Source: G963665925 sp050596425 (GTDB taxonomy: Bacteria; Bacillota; Clostridia; Peptostreptococcales; Acidaminobacteraceae). Taken from it: 64,000 bases of DNA. This document shows, piece by piece, positions 42,801-51,717 of this stretch. The notes under the pieces are model-generated. The model ran no database searches and was not told where the DNA came from. It saw only the letters and a program-made list of their open reading frames with translations. The translations under genes were made by a program, and so were the position numbers. The DNA lies in assembly GCF_050596425.1 (NCBI RefSeq), contig NZ_CP192292.1, forward strand, positions 4,216,001 to 4,280,000, given 5' to 3'. Position 1 is the stretch's first letter, and each line of letters begins with the position of its first letter.

Positions 42801-43531
42801 GAAAGCGTGAGGTTCAAATCTTCAGCCGTATGGTCAGCATTTAAATCAAACTGACCCATCAGTTTAGCATCCTTAACATCATAAGATGCTGACAAATCAA
42901 CTGTTCCCTTCAGCTGAACATTACTGCTATCAGGTAAGGCAACATTAAGAAGGTTCTCTGTCTCCACCATACCAAATAAATCAAGACCATTGGTACTGAT
43001 ATTCATAATATCGCCTATACCGATTTCATATTTGGTTGTCAATCTATTTTCGATTTCATAATTGGTAAAATCAATATTGTAAGTGCCATCTGCATTCATA
43101 AGTTTTTCATCTGTATGATATGACGAAAAAATGTATCGTCCTGCATACGTTGTATTGGCTGCACTGACTATATGATTTTTTATCTGTTGTATCTCATTTT
43201 TGATTTTATCAACATCTCCAGGGGCGTTAGAACCATTGGCTGCCTGAACAGTCAACTCTCTAACACGTTGAAGGGCTTCATTCATATCTATTAAAGCAAT
43301 TTCAGTCGTCTCAAGCCAAGATAATGCATCACGCGTATTGTTTTTATACTGCTCAAGTTCTGATAAATCTGTTTTATACTTCAACACCTTAGAGATGCCT
43401 ATGGGATCGTCCGTAGGTGATTGAATTTTTTTGCCTGTGGCCAGCTCATCCTGATATTCACTCATTTTAATCAGGTTTTTATTCACATTGTGGAGCAGCC
43501 CAGTGATCAACATATTATTTGTAATACGCAT
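39863..43531 (-). CDS. flgL: Giant hook-filament junction protein FlgL with internal repeats
   Basis: FlgL (HAP3) joins the flagellar hook to the filament. At 1222 residues it is about three to four times the usual size. The N-terminal coiled D0/D1 (1-190, MRITNNMLITGLLHNVNKNL, ATGKKIQSPTDDP) and C-terminal D1/D0 (about 1060-1222, NDDSINYTQLLSDAEDVDM, ending VIQPSLVDFIN) are canonical. The insertion between holds seven copies of a 90-135-residue module, each with [FY]-D-[VI]-D-E-S-x-[LF]-D-G-S, an acidic helix and ADIYFDxSGxLVI. A further segment resembling the flagellin-hook IN motif follows near 970-1005. Start after TTTGGAGATGGTTAT. The frame is intact. Confidence 0.95.
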   Translation of the reverse strand: MRITNNMLITGLLHNVNKNLIKMSEYQDELATGKKIQSPTDDPIGISKVLKYKTDLSELEQYKNNTRDALSWLETTEIALIDMNEALQRVRELTVQAANGSNAPGDVDKIKNEIQQIKNHIVSAANTTYAGRYIFSSYHTDEKLMNADGTYNIDFTNYEIENRLTTKYEIGIGDIMNISTNGLDLFGMVETENLLNVALPDSSNVQLKGTVDLSASYDVKDAKLMGQFDLNADHTAEDLNLTLSIDGEEKVFEVDESVLDGSSVALTEQEVIDAFSNAQTEDGESLSDYAEIIFDAGDFVITPFDQGETVKIEGGRDVFAHQSITANIDPEVDYTTDHDFDITIDVGGTPTTFDVNQVAFTGNLDQASVISLFENATAPGPTTLGANATVYYNDLGELVITPNTLTSDTNISVADSEAFNASTNVGFGDSDDSWNIRVGDVVYDVDESALDGSVTPLTEDQFIEVLKQATAYSPYTGTLEDAADIYFDDSGMLVIKAIATGADIKIEGPENYFVKETLVENTKQETVGASKGAMMGKLDNTADYSIEKATLYGDFDLTGDYTAEDLTISMDVNGTAYTFDVDESVLNGSFTELTEDQVIDAFKNASDGGVLLSSVAEVEFNDAGHLQISARRHGEDVTISATTTVFGQRSLVGNFNTATNYSAGYNFDVSIANSGNISVYDVDESLLDGSLTQDEIIEVFENSTSASGGILKAVADIYFDTTGKLVINAKAERPNLVLTSADPAIFGTGTNVGKGLETNNLDITVDGVTYDIDESKLDGSSIPLDNEDIIELFKNAKAYQPNEGVLSKVADIYFDQSGNLVVQSKEFGDDVNITGAQSLFNTTALVGNVTLTDDYSAQTLDITIDGNTFDVDESLFDGSGTPLTQEDIIENYGKAKSGDTKLREVADIYFNSDGELTIAIKDQKPTNDISFDASNTMFTSASITNVGKETQEIEMPTGGYINDEMVKEAVDDQEFVITLDGETKTLTMSMDEYDTVNELITGLQNEIDAAFPPTSNVVVSKIGEPGQEALVFKTVNSPNDGTIRELDIRAVRTNKSQMMQDFDDLIAALDEETLTAISDAKQAVRDAEDFAEDAAEIAESGDPDDIAAKEAADQAVVVAKEALKALQEEYTGPVDGFITKMQGHLDNLNTIRSDIGGKTNRMELVLNRINDDSINYTQLLSDAEDVDMSEIIMKLKNAENVYQASLSTGARVIQPSLVDFIN
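40727..42823 (-). repeat. Seven-fold repeat region inside flgL
   Basis: Encodes residues about 237-935. The DVDES-like landmarks fall near residues 251, 352 (degenerate, TFDVNQV), 442, 579, 680, 769 and 868. Copies are diverged at DNA level, so the expansion looks old rather than a recent tandem duplication. Confidence 0.85.
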
Positions 43532-43568
43532 ATAACCATCTCCAAAGTTTTTCGTGACTTACCTATTA

Positions 43569-45224
43569 TTATCTACCAACCAGACCCAGTCTGTTTACAA
43601 GCAGGTCTAGCATTTCGTCCATTGTATTGATCATTCTGGCGTTTGCAGAGTATGCATTTTGGAACCTGATCATATCGGCCATCTCTTCATCGAGTGAAAC
43701 ACCCATAACAGATTCTCTTGAAACGCTTACGTTTTTAACCAAGAGTTCCTGATTGAGTACAATACTCTTTGTAGCCTGACCATCTACACCTAAGTTAGAG
43801 ACCAGTGACTTAACAAAGTCATCTGGGCTACCCCAGTCATACAATTCCACATCATGACGGATGTTAACCATGTTCAGAACATTGTCAGCACCGCCTGGAA
43901 GGCCTTCCACTGTTGAAGAGGCCGCAATTTTATTCACATCTTCTAGATCTTTTGAAATAGAAATTTGGTCTGCTGGAATAACATCCACAACATAGTACCT
44001 GTCATCTATTAAGCGTAAAGTTTTGCCTTTTAATTGTGGATTGTTGTCAAAGAAGTTACTCGAGTTTTCTCGAATCAGTTCTGTTGCATCTGCATCTGAC
44101 ATGTCATCCGTTATACCCTGGTTAATTTGATCTGTCACGTCCGTAGGACTGCCACCATCAAGACCATAGGCAAGGAGGTGTTCTCTAAAGTCTTCTGTAG
44201 ACATACCATCAATTGTAAAGAAATCAATATTTGTTTCTCCATGAAGGTCATAGCCTGTGCTATGAATTCTGTTAAATTCAGCTGTTAGGGTACTCATAAA
44301 ACTATTGAGTTTATCTAAATAATAAGGAATACCCTTGTCATCGCCTTCAATTTCATCGCGGACATCAAGAATACCCTTAACACGCCCTGCTTTGGCCCTA
44401 AAAGGAGACCCATCTTCCCAGGCAATATCCACAAGACCTTCAATGTCTGTGTAGTTGTTCTTCTCTTCACGCTCTGTCAGCACCAAACTGTCCGCACGCA
44501 CGTGGGACACTATTTCATGACCTCCAATAGACACGTGGAACTTATTGTTGTGGTCTTCATAATAATCTATATCTGCCAGTTCAGACATTTTATCAAGTAG
44601 GAGGTTTCTTTGGTCACGAACGTCGTTGGCCGTTCCACCAGTTAACTCAGTTTCAAAAATTATCTGATTAAGGTCAGCAATTTGTGAGGCATAGTTGTTT
44701 AAGTTGTTAACAGACACCTCAAATTCAAAGTTTAAGTCTTTTTGCAAATCTTTCATGGAAGATGCCATGTTTCCAATCCCTGTTGTGAGGGCAATGGCAC
44801 GTTCACGAACCAGGGTTCTTACTGATAGGGACTCAGGATGCTTATTGAGTTCCTGAATGGACTCGAAAAAATCATCCATTAACTGACGAATCCCTGAATC
44901 TGTTGGTTCGTTTAGTGTTGCTTCAATATTCCTGATAACTTCATAGCGGGCTTCATGTTCTGTTAGCTTACTCATTTCCCCGCGTAATTGAAAGTCTAAA
45001 AACTTATCTCGAATTTGCCTAACCGCTTCAACATCGGTCCCTGTACCGAGGGTTCCCATACCGCCTGCTAATATGTCTGGACGATATGCTTTCATGTCAA
45101 GTCGCTGACGGCTATAGCCTTCTGTATTTGCATTGGACACGTTATGAGATGTAACATTTAAGGCTCTTTGATTGGCAAACAGCCCTGACATCGCTATACT
45201 TAATCCTAAAAATGAACTACTCAT
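43569..45224 (-). CDS. flgK: Hook-filament junction protein FlgK
   Basis: FlgK (HAP1) caps the hook before FlgL. 551 residues, usual size. N terminus: GLSIAMSGLFANQRALNVTS, then HNVSNANTEGYSRQRLDM. Central beta region 200-430. C-terminal helical domain: VSRESVMGVSLDEEMADMIR, then FQNAYSANARMINTMDEML. AAGGTGGGATATT precedes ATG. It lies 11 bases after flgN and 37 before flgL, in the classical order flgM-flgN-flgK-flgL. Confidence 0.97.
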   Translation of the reverse strand: MSSSFLGLSIAMSGLFANQRALNVTSHNVSNANTEGYSRQRLDMKAYRPDILAGGMGTLGTGTDVEAVRQIRDKFLDFQLRGEMSKLTEHEARYEVIRNIEATLNEPTDSGIRQLMDDFFESIQELNKHPESLSVRTLVRERAIALTTGIGNMASSMKDLQKDLNFEFEVSVNNLNNYASQIADLNQIIFETELTGGTANDVRDQRNLLLDKMSELADIDYYEDHNNKFHVSIGGHEIVSHVRADSLVLTEREEKNNYTDIEGLVDIAWEDGSPFRAKAGRVKGILDVRDEIEGDDKGIPYYLDKLNSFMSTLTAEFNRIHSTGYDLHGETNIDFFTIDGMSTEDFREHLLAYGLDGGSPTDVTDQINQGITDDMSDADATELIRENSSNFFDNNPQLKGKTLRLIDDRYYVVDVIPADQISISKDLEDVNKIAASSTVEGLPGGADNVLNMVNIRHDVELYDWGSPDDFVKSLVSNLGVDGQATKSIVLNQELLVKNVSVSRESVMGVSLDEEMADMIRFQNAYSANARMINTMDEMLDLLVNRLGLVGR

Positions 45225-45235
45225 AATATCCCACC

Positions 45236-45733
45236 TTACGCTTTCGCATCAAAGCTACCAGGACGCTTCTTCTGATAGTTGATGTTTGCCTTGTCGCCAT
45301 AGTTTGTTTCTGCTTCATCTATGCTTGAAATGAGATTCACATTGAACTCGATCATGTCCATTGACTGTTTGATGAGTTCACCGTTGGACTCGTTTACATC
45401 CCTAACATCACTCATTAAATTCTCCAGTTTTCGCTTGACAACTTCAATTTTTTCTCTTGACCCAGCATCGACAACTTTTGTAATATCATCAATAACATCG
45501 ACTTTTTGGAGTCCAGTTTCCTTCATGATTTCTGTCACGATTTTATCCCGAATTTCTTCCAATTTCATAAGACTTGCAATAAGGGCATGTTCTCTTTTCG
45601 TGATTTTATCCAGTTCATCAATGTCACCCTTGATAATAATGTCTTTTTTCATCTCACCAAGTCGTAAAACTTCCGTATATATTTCACAGTCTTTTTCAAG
45701 TGCTAGAATTAATTTTTCAATAATACCGCTCAA
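45236..45733 (-). CDS. flgN: Flagellar chaperone FlgN-like
   Basis: 165-residue helical protein in the canonical place before flgK. It fits the FlgN family, which protects FlgK and FlgL before export. Coiled-coil character throughout (LGEMKKDIIIKGDIDELDKI, TKREHALIASLMKLEEIRDK). The start is TTG with GGAGTGAACCAGT upstream. Given the giant FlgL, its client may be unusually large. Confidence 0.9.
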   Translation of the reverse strand: MSGIIEKLILALEKDCEIYTEVLRLGEMKKDIIIKGDIDELDKITKREHALIASLMKLEEIRDKIVTEIMKETGLQKVDVIDDITKVVDAGSREKIEVVKRKLENLMSDVRDVNESNGELIKQSMDMIEFNVNLISSIDEAETNYGDKANINYQKKRPGSFDAKA

Positions 45734-45943
45734 ACTGGTTCACTCCTTTATTGGTCGATCAATACATGCTAAATATTCTTGAAAATGCCTAAAGGTTCTA
45801 CATTTATCTCTAAAAAAAGCACGGAAATTTTCTTAAACGCATCATATCCTTATGACTTGTTTAAATCGAACTCCGTACTTCCCTGTACATTCACTCTATT
45901 CAATTTGTTTCTAATTAATTTGAGAGCAGGGTGTCCCATTCGG
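45734..45943. other. Intergenic region between flgM and flgN
   Basis: 210 bases, AT-rich. No terminator with a U tract, sigma-28 promoter or ORF with ribosome site was found. Confidence 0.4.
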
Positions 45944-46228
45944 TTACCCCTGCTTCCCAATTCGTTCTAACAGCTTTTCTGCTACATCCTCAGAAGATGG
46001 CTTATATGTGCCGTTTTTAATCTGAGCACGTATTTCATTAACCTTTTCTTCGCGAACATCAGGCACTTCTTTTAGGGCCTTCATGGCCACTTGAATTTCA
46101 CGTGCTTGAGAAGAAATTTCAATCTTGTCTTCTTCAAACTTCATGCCTTCAGCCTTCTTCGCCTTTGGTGCTGTTTTACCATAGGCTTTCATAACACTTT
46201 GGATGTTAGGATTACTTTGTATTTTCAT
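45944..46228 (-). CDS. flgM: Anti-sigma-28 factor FlgM
   Basis: 94 residues. Holds sigma-28 inactive until the hook is finished and FlgM is exported. N terminus NPNIQSVMKAYGKTAPKAKK. The conserved sigma-binding half follows: DKIEISSQAREIQVAMKALK, VREEKVNEIRAQIKNGTYKP, then SSEDVAEKLLERI. I use the ATG preceded by TTGGGGGTATTCTTA. A sigma-28 promoter lies directly upstream, giving the known feedback where sigma-28 makes its own inhibitor. It is the first gene of the flgM-flgN-flgK-flgL run. Confidence 0.96.
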   Translation of the reverse strand: MKIQSNPNIQSVMKAYGKTAPKAKKAEGMKFEEDKIEISSQAREIQVAMKALKEVPDVREEKVNEIRAQIKNGTYKPSSEDVAEKLLERIGKQG

Positions 46229-46265
46229 TAAGAATACCCCCAATCACACCGTCTTTCTATACATA

Positions 46266-46292
46266 GTATCGGCATAACTGGGGGTATATTTA
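46266..46292 (-). promoter_or_regulatory. Sigma-28 promoter of flgM
   Basis: The minus strand shows TAAA, 15 bases, then GCCGATAC, about 38 bases before the flgM start. Confidence 0.87.
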
Positions 46293-46321
46293 ACCTTTTT
46301 TCGATTTTTTTTGATTTCTTC

Positions 46322-46741
46322 TTAACGACGTTTCTTAACATGCATACCATGACTTGACTTTGGTCTTTCATTTTGCGAAGGCGTGTCCTCTTTGCCTACA
46401 CCAAATGCATCGTTGAATCCATTTTTGAGTTCATTCTGGCAGGCGTCACAAAATCGACCTGATTTTATGGATTTGCCACACCTATCACACGGATACCCTA
46501 CACCTTCACCCTTAAGTTCAAGGCGTCCTTGTCGCAGCCACTTTAGAATAAGGTCTTCATCAATTTCCAGTTCCTCAGACACTTCTACCACATTGGTGTC
46601 TGGATTGTCATATATATATTCTCTCGCTTGCATGAACATATCATCTTCGTCGCTGCTGCAGCGCGCACAATATTTTTGACCTATTTCTTCAGCCTGAAAC
46701 ACACGGCCGCACTTTGAACAATTCTTTAACTTTGAAAACAT
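46322..46741 (-). CDS. Flagellar operon zinc-finger protein, YvyF type
   Basis: 139-residue protein of the TIGR03826/YvyF group found before flgM in Firmicutes. Two zinc-ribbon pairs, CSKCGRVFQ with CARC near 9-30 and CDRCGKSI with CDAC near 85-105, enclose a short helix-turn-helix-like region (VVEVSEELEIDEDLILKWLR). ATG after TTGGAGGTGCGATC. Role unknown; the order comF-yvyF-flgM is the same as in Bacillus, which supports the assignment. Confidence 0.92.
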   Translation of the reverse strand: MFSKLKNCSKCGRVFQAEEIGQKYCARCSSDEDDMFMQAREYIYDNPDTNVVEVSEELEIDEDLILKWLRQGRLELKGEGVGYPCDRCGKSIKSGRFCDACQNELKNGFNDAFGVGKEDTPSQNERPKSSHGMHVKKRR

Positions 46742-46920
46742 GATCGCACCTCCAATAAAAGCTTGGATTATTTATTCGTTTCATTCATCCAAGTACATAC
46801 CCAAGTTTTTTCAAAAAAATTACATGCAGTGTCTTAATAATCACTTAAACACTTAAATTATCCTGAAACTTTCAGAGTATTGTCCATTTTTAAACATTAT
46901 ACCATGTGCACCTAAGAAAA

Positions 46921-47670
46921 TCAGTCCCTAAAATTTACAGAAAGCACAGCACCATATACATTCAGCGCCCCACTTTCAAATAATGCCTTTGCACAGGCAT
47001 TCATAGTGGCTCCCGTGGTGAATATATCATCAATAAGCAAAATACGCTTGCCCAGCACCTGTTTTTTGTCTGCTAAGAATAGGCCATCCATCAGAGCTTT
47101 TCTTTCCAATCTGTCAAGGCCTTTCAGCCGCGGTGTGTTCTTACTTCGCACCAGAGCTTCATGACTGTAAGGAACACGAAGCATATTTGAAAGAGGCTTC
47201 CCAATCAGGTCCATTTGGTTAAATCCTCTTTGCCTCAATCGGTTACTATGGAGGGGAACAGATACTATTAAATCTATCTCTTGTGATCTTGTTGCAAGAA
47301 TAACGTCTCTCATCATTTCTGCCAAAATTTCACCTAAATAAGTGTGCCGCTTGTATTTAAGATCCATAATTAGGTCCTTGCCTATTCCAGAGTAATCGAA
47401 ACAAGCTTCACAGTTCTCAAGATGACTCACTGATTTCTGGCAATTGTAGCATACACCGACTTCTGTTTCTTGAATAAGAGGGCCACCGCAAGTCTTGCAG
47501 GTTGGTCCCTTTATCCATCCAATATCCTCTAAACAGGATTCGCAGAGTCCATAGCGGTGGACTTTATCCAAATCTAGATCCAGATCGCAGGCCGCACAAC
47601 TTATATGGCCTGGGAATATCAAATTCAAGACAGAATCTTTTATTAGCTTGAGCAAATCATTAGCCTCCAC
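46921..47670 (-). CDS. comFC: ComF-family phosphoribosyltransferase
   Basis: ComFC/GntX-type protein of about 245-249 residues. Two Cys4 zinc motifs at the N terminus (CAACDLDLD, CESC, then CKTCGG, CYNC) are followed by a phosphoribosyltransferase domain with the PRPP motif RILLIDDIFTTGATMNAC. Needed for DNA uptake in competent Bacillus; elsewhere it is kept without competence. Start uncertain. A GTG at 47670 is close to AGG, whereas a TTG five codons later has GGAGG at good spacing. It is near the flagellar genes as in Bacillus. Confidence 0.93.
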   Translation of the reverse strand: MEANDLLKLIKDSVLNLIFPGHISCAACDLDLDLDKVHRYGLCESCLEDIGWIKGPTCKTCGGPLIQETEVGVCYNCQKSVSHLENCEACFDYSGIGKDLIMDLKYKRHTYLGEILAEMMRDVILATRSQEIDLIVSVPLHSNRLRQRGFNQMDLIGKPLSNMLRVPYSHEALVRSKNTPRLKGLDRLERKALMDGLFLADKKQVLGKRILLIDDIFTTGATMNACAKALFESGALNVYGAVLSVNFRD

Positions 47671-47688
47671 AACCTGTAATTTATGACA

Positions 47689-49188
47689 TCACTCATAAAT
47701 ATATTGATTTCCACCGGTTCTTTTTGCGGCATACATGCGTTTATCTGCCACATCGACAAGCTGGTCAGTCGCCTTTGCACAGTGGGGATAACAAGCGATC
47801 CCAACACTCATAGTCACCTGGTCTCTAATATTCTCAACACACTCAATTTCAAGAGTTAACTTTTCAACAGACCGCCTTATTCTTTCCGCTAAATGTTCCG
47901 CAGCACTGTAACAGCTATTGGGTAAAATGAGGGCAAATTCTTCGCCACCATATCTTGCCGCGACATCTGTCTTCCTTGTATTTTCAGATATAATCCGTCC
48001 AATATTTTCAAGTATTCGGTCTCCAGTCAAATGACCATATGTGTCATTGAATGTTTTGAACTTATCAATATCAAGAACAAGCACATAGACCCTTTGACCT
48101 GTGAACTTGGCTTTTCTGATTTCACGTTCAAGTGAATCATAGAAATATGACCTGTTATAAAGTCCTGTTAAATCATCCATTTGGGCACTTTTAGCTAGCG
48201 TTTCATGATAAAGAGCACTGCCTATTACCATAGAAACTGTGGATGCCACAGCATACATGACCTCTTCTTTATTCAAATCCATATTTAAGGGGCTTTTATT
48301 CGAAAAGAGCAGAACCCCAAATCGATTGCCTTGATGTTCCAGTGGAAATATTCCCAGTGCATTCTCTTCATTCTTGAACCGGACGCGTTCGAGCAAGTCC
48401 ATGTTTTGGTTCAGATCCCCACACACTATGGGCCTACCTGTACGGAAAACTTCCCCAGCCAAACCCGACTCAGGACTGATAGAATATTTCATCACCGTAT
48501 CAGGATATCTGGCCTCTAGCTCGAGTTCACCAGTTTCCTGGGAATATAACATCACGGCACAAACATCAACACCAATACCATATGTTATTATTCGTGTGAT
48601 TTGCTTTAAGACATTTTGTAAATCTGGAAAGGAGTCCATAACCTTTGTAATAGCATATAAGGTTTCCAATTCATCAATTTTTTGATGGAGGTCTTTTTTG
48701 CTTTTAACTATGGTTCTTATGTGAATCAAGTGTGTGAACACACTTACCAAAATGCCTATATATAGGATGATCGTGTTTGTATCAATGCTTTGCAAACGTG
48801 TCATTAACAGAACAGCAAACAGACTGAGCAGGGTAAGACCATTTCCAAGCCTGTATCTTTTTAGATGATATGCCCCCATAATTAAAAGGGCATGAAGTAT
48901 ATGAAAAGAATAATTGTTCATCCCTTGCTGAAGGCCTATAAGAATATAACTTGAAATATATCCAACCAATATGAGGGCTGATTCAGCTTTTAATTTGAGA
49001 GTGTGGTCTGTCTCCTCAATAAAACGAAAAAACAAATATGCCAGAAGTGTTGCGACTGGAACCTGATATATCAGTCCACCATGAAGTGCTTCGGCTATTA
49101 TATGATCCAGATTCAAATAGACCACTACAAATAACAAGGCCGAATAGACAAATTTCATGGTGTTCTTCTTTAATTTCAAATTAGACAT
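47689..49188 (-). CDS. Membrane GAF-GGDEF diguanylate cyclase
   Basis: About 499-residue membrane protein making cyclic di-GMP. Roughly six membrane helices in residues 10-160, a coiled linker (KSKKDLHQKIDELETLYAIT), a GAF domain (about 190-320) and a GGDEF domain (about 340-499). The last has DIDKFKTFNDTYGHLTGDR, intact GGEEF and an RKTD inhibitory site five residues before it. ATG at 49188 after GGTGGTACTATT is preferred to the upstream start that overlaps recD2. With the PAS-GGDEF and HD-GYP genes it gives the window three cyclic di-GMP enzymes, close to motility genes. Confidence 0.92.
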   Translation of the reverse strand: MSNLKLKKNTMKFVYSALLFVVVYLNLDHIIAEALHGGLIYQVPVATLLAYLFFRFIEETDHTLKLKAESALILVGYISSYILIGLQQGMNNYSFHILHALLIMGAYHLKRYRLGNGLTLLSLFAVLLMTRLQSIDTNTIILYIGILVSVFTHLIHIRTIVKSKKDLHQKIDELETLYAITKVMDSFPDLQNVLKQITRIITYGIGVDVCAVMLYSQETGELELEARYPDTVMKYSISPESGLAGEVFRTGRPIVCGDLNQNMDLLERVRFKNEENALGIFPLEHQGNRFGVLLFSNKSPLNMDLNKEEVMYAVASTVSMVIGSALYHETLAKSAQMDDLTGLYNRSYFYDSLEREIRKAKFTGQRVYVLVLDIDKFKTFNDTYGHLTGDRILENIGRIISENTRKTDVAARYGGEEFALILPNSCYSAAEHLAERIRRSVEKLTLEIECVENIRDQVTMSVGIACYPHCAKATDQLVDVADKRMYAAKRTGGNQYIYE

Positions 49189-49231
49189 AATAGTACCACC
49201 ACCCCACACAAAGGACTTTTGTACTACCATT

Positions 49232-51451
49232 TTACATGATAAATCCATCCTTCACAAGACCTTCTAACCTGTATTTAAGTCCAGACAATCGCTCTTGCTG
49301 TTTATCATTGTTGACCATTAGGTTCAGATACTTCTTTTCTCCCACCAAGACCACAAGCTGTTTTGCCCTTGTTACTGCTGTATACAAAATATTTCTATTC
49401 ATGAGCATAGGCGGTCCACTCCAAACAGGCATAACCAGAACAGGAAACTCACTGCCCTGACTTTTGTGAACTGTCACGGCATAGGCATGAATGAGCTCAT
49501 CAAGCTGTGAAAAGTCATAGTGAACAATGCGACCATCATCAAAGTGGACAACAACGTTTTGATCTGACATGTTCATGCCTTCAATATAACCAATATCACC
49601 GTTGAAAACCCCTTCTCCACGTTCGTCATCCTTGGTTTTCCATTTCATTTGGTAGTTATTCTTTATTTGCATAATTTTGTCACCCGTACGGAAGATCCTC
49701 TCTCCTAGCCTCTTTTCAGCGCGTCCAGGTTTGGGAGGATTCAGGACCTCTTGAAGCAGTTTATTAAGCTGGATGGTTCCAATGGGTCCCTTTTTCGTTG
49801 GTGTCAAAACTTGAATATCATGCACTGGGTCCAGTTTATAATAGTCGGGCAGACGTTTTTTAACCAATTGACTGATTGTGCTTGCAACCGATTCCTGCCT
49901 CTTCGCATTTAGAAAGAAAAAATCTTTATTCTTGGAATTAAGTTCAGGCATTTGTCCCTGATTTATTTTATGGGCATTGACAACGATCATGCTTTCCTGT
50001 GACTGTCTGAATATTTCTGTAAGTCTTGCTACGGGCACGGCATCCGCGGTGATAATATCCTTAAGCACACATCCTGGGCCAACGGAAGGCAGCTGATCCA
50101 CATCGCCCACCAAAATAACTCGGGTTCCTGATTTAATAGCTGACAGTAGATGATTCATAAGTAGAATATCCACCATGGACGTTTCGTCAATAATGACCAC
50201 ATCACAAGCTAAAGGGTCTTCTTCATTTTTCATGAAACCCGCTGATTCATTGCCTTCGCTATAGGCATATTCTAAAAGTCTATGAATGGTTTTTGCCTCT
50301 TTGTCTGTGGCTTCACTCATTCTCTTTGCGGCTCGCCCTGTGGGCGCAGCAAGAAGCACTTTCAAATATTTGCTCTCAAATATGTCTAAAATACCATTGA
50401 TTATAGTTGTCTTCCCTGTTCCAGGACCACCTGTGATCACAAGGAGCCCGCTTTTCATAGCCGCCTCAATGGCTGATTTTTGATTGTCAGCCAGGCTGAT
50501 GCCCTTTCTTTCTTCAAAATCTTTGATTTCACTTTTTATATTCATACCTGGTATTTCCGATGCACCAGATGCCAGTTCTATAAGTTTTTTGCATACCTTT
50601 GTCTCTGCATAGTAAAGGGGGGCTGGATAGAGATGGTCATTTTCATCTATTCTTTCCACATGAAGCGTTCCCCGAATGAGCATGTCCGATATGACGCCTT
50701 CAATTTGTTCCCTTGGAACCGTTAGCACATCTGATGTTTCCTTTATAAGCCACTCTTTTTCTGCAAAAGTATGCCCTTTCATGACATGGTGCCCCAGAAC
50801 ATATTTTATGCCTGTGGCAATTCTGTAGGGTGAAACGGGTTCCACTCCCATCTCCTTGGCAATCTGATCGGCCATTTTAAAACCAATGCCTTGTACTTCA
50901 TCGGCCAACCTATATGGATTTTCAGAAACAATGTCAATGGTCTCTGGCCCATACAGTTTGTATATTTTCATAGCATAATTTACTGAAATACCATACTTCT
51001 GAAGAAAAAGCATAATGTCTTTTAGGGCCCGTTGTTCAAAAAAAGCACCTGCTATTTCATCTGCTTTTTTCTTACCAATCCCGCTGACTTCTGTCAGTCT
51101 CTCAGGATCATACTGGATAATATCAAGACTAAGTTTGCCAAATGTGTCAATGATTCTTGCCGCTGTGGCTGGTCCAATGCCTTTTATTATGCCGGAAGCC
51201 AAGTATTTTTCAATGGCTGTTATATCGGTGGGCATGACAATTTCACTGCTTGTCACCTCAAGTTGCTCGCCATAAGTTGGATGCATGACAAATCGCCCGC
51301 GAAAGATCATGTCTTCCCCTTCGTGAATGATAGGTATGTAGCCTTTTACATAAAGAAATTCATCGCCTGATTCTACAACGGCGATGACAAAGCCATTTTC
51401 TTCGTTTTTAAATACAATTTCTTCTACAGAACCACGTATTTCTACTGACAT
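49232..51451 (-). CDS. recD2: RecD2-type DNA helicase
   Basis: ATP-dependent 5'-3' helicase of 739 residues, the RecD2/YrrC form without RecBC. N-terminal OB-like domain (1-80), tandem helix-hairpin-helix motifs (SGIIKGIGPATAARI, SGIGKKKADEIAG, VQGIGFKMADQI), Walker A GGPGTGKTTIINGIL, Walker B VVIIDETSMVDILL and C-terminal motif VTVHKSQGSEFPVLVM. It is thought to act in DNA repair and replication restart. ATG after ATGGTGCATC. It ends 44 bases before the GAF-GGDEF start, so the two may be co-transcribed. Confidence 0.96.
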   Translation of the reverse strand: MSVEIRGSVEEIVFKNEENGFVIAVVESGDEFLYVKGYIPIIHEGEDMIFRGRFVMHPTYGEQLEVTSSEIVMPTDITAIEKYLASGIIKGIGPATAARIIDTFGKLSLDIIQYDPERLTEVSGIGKKKADEIAGAFFEQRALKDIMLFLQKYGISVNYAMKIYKLYGPETIDIVSENPYRLADEVQGIGFKMADQIAKEMGVEPVSPYRIATGIKYVLGHHVMKGHTFAEKEWLIKETSDVLTVPREQIEGVISDMLIRGTLHVERIDENDHLYPAPLYYAETKVCKKLIELASGASEIPGMNIKSEIKDFEERKGISLADNQKSAIEAAMKSGLLVITGGPGTGKTTIINGILDIFESKYLKVLLAAPTGRAAKRMSEATDKEAKTIHRLLEYAYSEGNESAGFMKNEEDPLACDVVIIDETSMVDILLMNHLLSAIKSGTRVILVGDVDQLPSVGPGCVLKDIITADAVPVARLTEIFRQSQESMIVVNAHKINQGQMPELNSKNKDFFFLNAKRQESVASTISQLVKKRLPDYYKLDPVHDIQVLTPTKKGPIGTIQLNKLLQEVLNPPKPGRAEKRLGERIFRTGDKIMQIKNNYQMKWKTKDDERGEGVFNGDIGYIEGMNMSDQNVVVHFDDGRIVHYDFSQLDELIHAYAVTVHKSQGSEFPVLVMPVWSGPPMLMNRNILYTAVTRAKQLVVLVGEKKYLNLMVNNDKQQERLSGLKYRLEGLVKDGFIM

Positions 51452-51651
51452 GATGCACCATCCAATTTTGTTCTACTCCCGACAACTAGGTTCCAACCAT
51501 TTTTCTTAGACATAAATTATATCATAATATTTGACTGAACAGGCTTAAAACACGAACACACGGTCTTTTTAACCCAAAATTTGGATTTCGCTTGCATTCT
51601 TATTATCTGATTACCCTTATGTTATATTTTAAAAGTGAAATGCATTAAAAA

Positions 51652-51675
51652 AAGGGGATGTGGTCACATCCCCTT
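51652..51675 (-). terminator. Terminator of metK
   Basis: Perfect AAGGGGATGTG / CACATCCCCTT stem followed by TTTTTAATGC on the minus strand, 43 bases past the metK stop. Confidence 0.88.
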
Positions 51676-51717
51676 CTAGCTACTCATCTTACATAAATAA
51701 GTTTATGCTATTTTATT

